From NCBI GenBank assembly GCA_031365665.1, contig JANLYO010000063.1, positions 1-16,377 of the forward strand: a DNA stretch of 16,377 bases, in the 5' to 3' direction. Made by a program: the position numbers and the translations under genes. Shown one piece after another: positions 12,942-16,377 of this stretch. Each line of letters starts with the position of its first letter. The stretch's first letter is position 1. The notes under the pieces were generated by a model that did not search any database, was not told the DNA's origin, and worked only from the letters and a program-made list of their open reading frames with translations. The stretch comes from JANYCG01 sp031365665. Lineage in GTDB: Bacteria > Pseudomonadota > Gammaproteobacteria > Burkholderiales > Burkholderiaceae_C.

Positions 12942-14066
12942 ATGAACACGCTGCAATCCTTGATCGCCACCCGCATACGCCAGGATGTGCAATCCATGCA
13001 CGGCTACGCCATCCAGGAGTCCAGCGGCATGGTCAAACTCGACGCGATGGAGAACCCGCACACCTTAGCGCCCGAGTTGCAGGCCGAGTTAGGCAAACGC
13101 CTGGGTGCGCTGGCCTTGAACCGTTACCCCAACGCCCGTGTAGACGAACTGCGCAACGCGCTGGCAGCCCACGCTGGCATGCCCGAGGGTTGCGACATCA
13201 TGTTGGGCAACGGCTCTGACGAGCTGATCTCGCTGGTCTCGATGGCCATCGACATCCCGCCCGCGCAAAACCCCAGCGGCAAGCTGCCGGTGATCCTCGC
13301 GCCCGAGCCGGGTTTTGTGATGTACGCGATGAGCGCAAAGTTCCAGGGCTTGAGCTTCGTGGGTGTGCCGCTCACCCCTGATTTTGAGCTCGACGAAGCG
13401 GCCATGCTCGCTGCCATCCGGCAGCACCAGCCCGCGCTGGTTTACCTCGCCTACCCGAACAACCCCACGGCCAATCTGTGGCGTGAGGCCAGCATCCAGA
13501 AAATCATCGCGCTGCAAGGCCAGCAGAGCGGCCTGGTCGTGATGGACGAGGCCTACCAGCCGTTTGCCGCCAGGAGCTGGATCGAGCCGATCCGCCAGCA
13601 GCCCGCGCAACACGCCCACGTGTTGCTCATGCGCACCATGAGCAAGTTCGGCCTGGCGGGCGTGCGCATTGGCTACATGATCGGCGCCAAAGCGCTGATC
13701 GACGAAATCAACAAGCTGCGCCAGCCCTACAACATCAGCGTGCTGAACTACGAATGCGCCCTGTTTGCGCTCGAACATGCTGATGTGTTCCGGCAACAGG
13801 CCCTTGATTTGATTCAAGAGCGTGCGCTGCTTTTGAAAGCACTTCGCGCACTGCCGGGCCTCACCTGCTGGAACTCCGACGCCAACATGATCCTGGTGCG
13901 CGTGCCCGATGCAGCCAAAGCCTTTGAAGGCATGAAAAGCCAAGGCGTTCTGATCAAAAACGTCTCCAAAATGCACCCGCTCCTGGCCAATTGCCTGCGT
14001 TTGACGGTCGGCACGGCCGCAGAAAACATCCAAATGCTGAAGGCGCTGGAACAATCGATTGTCTAA
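12942..14066 (+). CDS. hisC: Histidinol-phosphate aminotransferase
   Basis: HisC transfers the amino group of glutamate to imidazole-acetol phosphate, using PLP. ATG 12942 lies 16 nt after the hisD stop and gives 374 residues, normal for the family; the frame extending back to 12849 is overlap with hisD. Motifs of fold-type I class II aminotransferases are seen: KLDAMENPHTLAPEL near the N-terminus, LGNGSDELI, AYPNNPTANLW, VVMDEAYQPFA, and the PLP-binding lysine K235 in MRTMSKFGLAGVRIGYMIG. The conserved C-terminal LRLTVGT is present. A long open frame on the opposite strand is a codon-bias shadow. Confidence 0.96.
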   Translation: MNTLQSLIATRIRQDVQSMHGYAIQESSGMVKLDAMENPHTLAPELQAELGKRLGALALNRYPNARVDELRNALAAHAGMPEGCDIMLGNGSDELISLVSMAIDIPPAQNPSGKLPVILAPEPGFVMYAMSAKFQGLSFVGVPLTPDFELDEAAMLAAIRQHQPALVYLAYPNNPTANLWREASIQKIIALQGQQSGLVVMDEAYQPFAARSWIEPIRQQPAQHAHVLLMRTMSKFGLAGVRIGYMIGAKALIDEINKLRQPYNISVLNYECALFALEHADVFRQQALDLIQERALLLKALRALPGLTCWNSDANMILVRVPDAAKAFEGMKSQGVLIKNVSKMHPLLANCLRLTVGTAAENIQMLKALEQSIV

Positions 14067-14097
14067 AGATCGTTTGAATCTGCGAGAAAATGCATCT

Positions 14098-14700
14098 ATG
14101 AACCCTCCCATGAACCGAATTGCCGAAGTCGCCCGAAACACGGCCGAAACCAAAATCTCCGCCCGCGTCAACCTCGATGGCACCGGCATCGCCAAACTCG
14201 CCACCGGCATCGGCTTTTTTGACCACATGCTCGACCAGATCGCCCGCCACGGCATGATCGATTTGGACATCCACGCCGACGGCGACCTGCACATCGACGG
14301 CCACCACACCGTCGAAGACGTAGGCATCACGCTGGGGCAGGCTGTGAACCAGGCGGTGGGCGACAAAAAAGGCATCCGGCGCTACGGCCACGCCTATGTG
14401 CCGCTGGACGAGGCTTTGAGCCGGGTCGTCATCGACTTTTCGGGCCGCCCCGGTTTGGTGATGAACGTGCCTTTCAAAAGCGGCATGATCGGCACCTTTG
14501 ACTCCCAACTCGCGCACGAGTTTTTCCAGGGTTTTGTGAACCACGCGTTTGTCACCCTGCACATCGACAACCTGAAGGGTGACAACGCCCACCACCAGTG
14601 CGAAACGGTGTTCAAGGCCTTCGCGCGGGCGCTGCGCATGGCGCTGGAGCTGGACCCGCGCGCGCTGGGCACGATCCCCTCGACCAAGGGCTCACTTTGA
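14098..14700 (+). CDS. hisB: Imidazoleglycerol-phosphate dehydratase
   Basis: HisB here is the single-function dehydratase, not the fused phosphatase-dehydratase of E. coli. From ATG 14098 it has 200 residues; ATG 14110 and an upstream TTG overlapping the hisC stop are alternative starts. The manganese-binding histidine motifs are GFFDHMLDQIARHG (39-52), DGHHTVED (67-74) and HHQCETVFKAFARAL (165-179). The N-terminal IAEVARNTAETKI is typical. Because the phosphatase half is missing, a separate histidinol-phosphate phosphatase gene must exist elsewhere. An AT-rich gap of 195 nt follows, where some relatives carry marC. Confidence 0.97.
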   Translation: MNPPMNRIAEVARNTAETKISARVNLDGTGIAKLATGIGFFDHMLDQIARHGMIDLDIHADGDLHIDGHHTVEDVGITLGQAVNQAVGDKKGIRRYGHAYVPLDEALSRVVIDFSGRPGLVMNVPFKSGMIGTFDSQLAHEFFQGFVNHAFVTLHIDNLKGDNAHHQCETVFKAFARALRMALELDPRALGTIPSTKGSL

Positions 14701-14769
14701 GCCGGATTTCGCTGTGTCGAGCGGGCAGTTGAACGGGATGTTGAACGGAATTTTGCAGTCGTATTTTTG

Positions 14770-14785
14770 TTAACACCCATGTTAA
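14770..14785. promoter_or_regulatory. Inverted repeat TTAACA-CCCA-TGTTAA
   Basis: The 6-bp arms are perfect and the spacer is 4 nt. It lies in the hisB-hisH gap about 45 nt upstream of a possible promoter. It could be an operator, but no regulator is known from this sequence. Confidence 0.3.
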
Positions 14786-14798
14786 TTATTGCGTCGCC

Positions 14799-14819
14799 AA
14801 AACCCGAATTTCCGGTTTT
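14799..14819. terminator. Near-perfect 21-nt palindrome, possible terminator after hisB
   Basis: AAAACC pairs with GGTTTT, and the inner bases pair apart from one C-C mismatch. T4 closes the right arm and A4 the left, so it could act as a weak terminator in either direction. The stem is short and there is no longer T tract, so this is tentative. Confidence 0.3.
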
Positions 14820-14829
14820 ACAAGAAAAA

Positions 14830-14880
14830 TTGACCTATAGGCCACGTATTTATTGAATTTATAGCTATTAATAATATAGC
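14830..14880 (+). promoter_or_regulatory. Possible promoter(s) for hisH-hisA
   Basis: Two pairs are visible. TTGACC (14830-14835) with TTGAAT (14853-14858) has a 17-nt spacer, and TTGAAT (14853-14858) with TATAGC (14875-14880) has a 16-nt spacer. Both lie within the AT-rich repeat. The hisH ATG at 14896 follows closely, so a transcript from the second pair would have a very short leader. The boxes are imperfect. Confidence 0.35.
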
Positions 14881-14881
14881 A
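14835..14881 (+). repeat. AT-rich repeat, copy 2, upstream of hisH
   Basis: It has CTATAG (14835-14840), GCCACGT (14841-14847), 12 nt, TATAGCTATTA (14860-14870), 3 nt and ATATAGCA (14874-14881). Spacings are identical to the minus-strand copy at 3001-2961. The arms GCTAT/ATAGC (14864-14868 with 14876-14880) give a hairpin with a 7-nt loop. Confidence 0.72.
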
Positions 14882-14895
14882 ATTATTTTGCAAGC

Positions 14896-15570
14896 ATGCT
14901 GAGAAAAAAGTCAATCGCTGTTGTCGATTACGGCATGGGCAACCTGTTTTCCATGGCCCAGGCGGTGCGGCATGCCGCACGGGATTCAGGCTTTGAAGTG
15001 CTGGTTACCGCGCACCCTGAAGAGGTGCACAGCGCCGAACGCGTCATCCTGCCCGGCCAGGGCGCCATGCCCGATTGCATGCGTGAGCTGCGCGATTCGG
15101 GCCTCTTGGAGTCGGTGCTGGAGGCCGCCCGCGGCAAGCCGCTGTTTGGCGTCTGTGTCGGCATGCAGATGTTGCTGGACCACAGCCACGAGGGCCGCAA
15201 AGAGACGCCGGGCCTGGGCACGCCGGGGCTCGGGCTGATCCATGGTGAGGTCGTCAAATTTGACTTGGCCGGCAAAATCCAGGCCGACGGCAGCCGTTTC
15301 AAAGTGCCGCAAATGGGCTGGAACCAGGTCGTCCAGGTGCGGCCTCATGCCCTGTGGGACAGCGTGCCAGACGCCAGCTACTTCTATTTTGTACACAGTT
15401 TTTACGCCCGACCGTCTGATGCGCGCCACAGCGTGGGCGAGGCGGACTACGGCAATCGCTTTTCGGCCGCGATTGCGCGCGATAATATTTTCGCAACCCA
15501 ATTTCATCCGGAAAAAAGCGCCACTCAAGGTTTGACTCTTTACAAGAACTTCCTGCACTGGAACCCTTGA
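14896..15570 (+). CDS. hisH: Imidazole glycerol phosphate synthase, glutaminase subunit
   Basis: HisH releases ammonia from glutamine and channels it to HisF, which makes imidazole-glycerol phosphate and AICAR. The 224-residue class I glutamine amidotransferase has the triad C87 (GVCVGMQMLLDHS), H204 and E206 (TQFHPEKS). Other HisH marks are VVDYGMGNLFSM near the N-terminus, ILPGQGAMPDCM with the oxyanion strand, VPQMGWNQV and YFYFVHSFYARP. A small internal duplication, PGLGTPGLGL, lies at 106-115. No Shine-Dalgarno sequence is evident before the ATG, and the start abuts the AT-rich repeat. The gene is separated from hisB by 195 nt, so it may have its own promoter. Confidence 0.97.
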   Translation: MLRKKSIAVVDYGMGNLFSMAQAVRHAARDSGFEVLVTAHPEEVHSAERVILPGQGAMPDCMRELRDSGLLESVLEAARGKPLFGVCVGMQMLLDHSHEGRKETPGLGTPGLGLIHGEVVKFDLAGKIQADGSRFKVPQMGWNQVVQVRPHALWDSVPDASYFYFVHSFYARPSDARHSVGEADYGNRFSAAIARDNIFATQFHPEKSATQGLTLYKNFLHWNP

Positions 15571-15631
15571 TTCCTGCCGCCTCGCGTGTTAATTTCCGCC
15601 TCCATCTTCTGCGTTCCTAGCTGCGCGCCCC

Positions 15632-16372
15632 ATGCTGCTCATCCCCGCGATTGACCTGAAAGACGGCCTGTGTGTCCGCCTCAAACAAGGCGACATGGAC
15701 CAAGCCACCACGTTTGGCGAAGACCCGCCCCTCATGGCGCGAAGCTGGGTCGACAAAGGCGCGCGGCGCCTGCATTTGGTTGACTTGAACGGCGCCTTCG
15801 CGGGCCACCCAAAAAACGAGGCGGCCATCCGCAAAATCTTGAAAACCGTCGGCAGCGAAGTCGATGTGCAACTGGGCGGCGGCATCCGTGACCTGGACAC
15901 CATTGAGCGTTACCTCGATGCTGGCCTGCGTTACGTCATCATCGGCACCGCAGCCGTCAAAAACCCCGGTTTCCTGCAAGACGCCTGCACCGCGTTTGGT
16001 GGCCACATCATCGTCGGGCTTGACGCCAAAGACGGCAAAGTCGCCACCGACGGCTGGAGCAAACTCACCCGCCACGACGTGATCGACCTGGCCAAAAAGT
16101 TCGAAGACTACGGTGTTGAGTCGATCATCTACACCGATATTGGCCGCGACGGCATGTTGTCGGGCATCAACATCGAGGCAACGGTCAAACTCGCGCAAGC
16201 CTTGACGATTCCCGTCATTGCCTCGGGCGGTTTGTCGAACATGGCCGACATTGAAGCCCTGTGCGACGTAGAGAGCGAAGGGGTTGAGGGCGTGATTTGC
16301 GGGCGGGCGATTTACAGCGGGGATTTGGACTTTGCCGCAGCGCAGGCCAGAGCTGACGAATTGAACGGCTAG
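15632..16372 (+). CDS. hisA: Phosphoribosylformimino-AICAR ribotide isomerase
   Basis: HisA performs the Amadori rearrangement of ProFAR to PRFAR in histidine synthesis. The 246-residue TIM-barrel protein is complete. Catalytic aspartates are D8 (MLLIPAIDLKDG) and D131 (GLDAKDGKVATDGW). The phosphate-binding loops QLGGGIRD (80-87) and IASGGLSNMADI, together with TDIGRDGMLSG, are present. It starts 61 nt after hisH, a gap that shows no repeat or clear promoter. The stop at 16370-16372 is 5 nt from the window end, and hisF is the expected next gene. Confidence 0.97.
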   Translation: MLLIPAIDLKDGLCVRLKQGDMDQATTFGEDPPLMARSWVDKGARRLHLVDLNGAFAGHPKNEAAIRKILKTVGSEVDVQLGGGIRDLDTIERYLDAGLRYVIIGTAAVKNPGFLQDACTAFGGHIIVGLDAKDGKVATDGWSKLTRHDVIDLAKKFEDYGVESIIYTDIGRDGMLSGINIEATVKLAQALTIPVIASGGLSNMADIEALCDVESEGVEGVICGRAIYSGDLDFAAAQARADELNG

Positions 16373-16377
16373 AGCGT

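Noticed and set aside
13089..14375. 428-residue open frame on the minus strand across hisC and hisB
   Set aside because: It is antisense to two strongly conserved genes. It has no recognisable domain, and its composition is that of a complement of GC-rich codons. Other long minus-strand frames (for example 11528-12469 and 2026-2793) are of the same kind.
14701..14775. Possible remnant of marC after hisB
   Set aside because: No frame in this stretch gives residues I can recognise as MarC. The idea rests only on gene order in relatives, so no pseudogene is annotated.
1..16377. CRISPR array, phage, toxin-antitoxin or defence system
   Set aside because: No regularly spaced direct repeats, integrase, transposase, nuclease or toxin-like small gene was found on either strand. 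The gene content is housekeeping.

Overview
The window reads as core chromosome of a betaproteobacterium in the order Burkholderiales, most probably a Comamonadaceae relative of Rhodoferax, Polaromonas or Acidovorax. This rests on the protein sequences, a mla operon that contains mlaA, a short-form HisG, and two kinds of small intergenic repeat that I associate with that family. No organism is named in the data and no search was run. All convincing genes lie on the + strand.

Layout: (1) 1-2944, the glutamate synthase pair gltB (C-terminal part only) and gltD. (2) 3196-7246, a phospholipid-transport operon in the order mlaF-mlaE-mlaD-mlaA-mlaC-mlaB. mlaF carries an in-frame TAA inside the Walker B motif, so it is annotated as a broken gene; the rest of its frame is intact. 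(3) 7410-9187, an ABC-2 type exporter (ATPase and permease, overlapping by 4 nt). (4) 9213-10795, ibaG (BolA family) and murA. The order mla - ibaG - murA is the same as in E. coli, with the exporter added between mlaB and ibaG. (5) 10924-16372, histidine biosynthesis: hisG, hisD, hisC, hisB, an AT-rich gap of 195 nt, hisH, hisA. hisF is expected just beyond the right edge.

How the genes work together: MlaA (outer membrane), MlaC (periplasm) and MlaFEDB (inner membrane) move phospholipid between the two membranes. MurA commits UDP-GlcNAc to peptidoglycan. The region between gltD and hisG is therefore an envelope-maintenance block flanked by nitrogen and amino-acid metabolism. GltBD makes glutamate, the amino donor of the HisC step, and HisH supplies ammonia from glutamine.

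The least ordinary features are non-coding or disruptive: the mlaF nonsense codon with a 15-residue insert upstream; a 103-bp near-palindrome that begins on the last base of the mlaB stop codon; three copies of an AT-rich repeat (gltB end, gltD-mlaF gap, hisB-hisH gap); and two inverted copies of a GC-rich repeat, one of which encodes the C-terminal tail of the exporter ATPase. I see no phage, IS transposase, CRISPR array, tRNA, rRNA or new multi-gene system.
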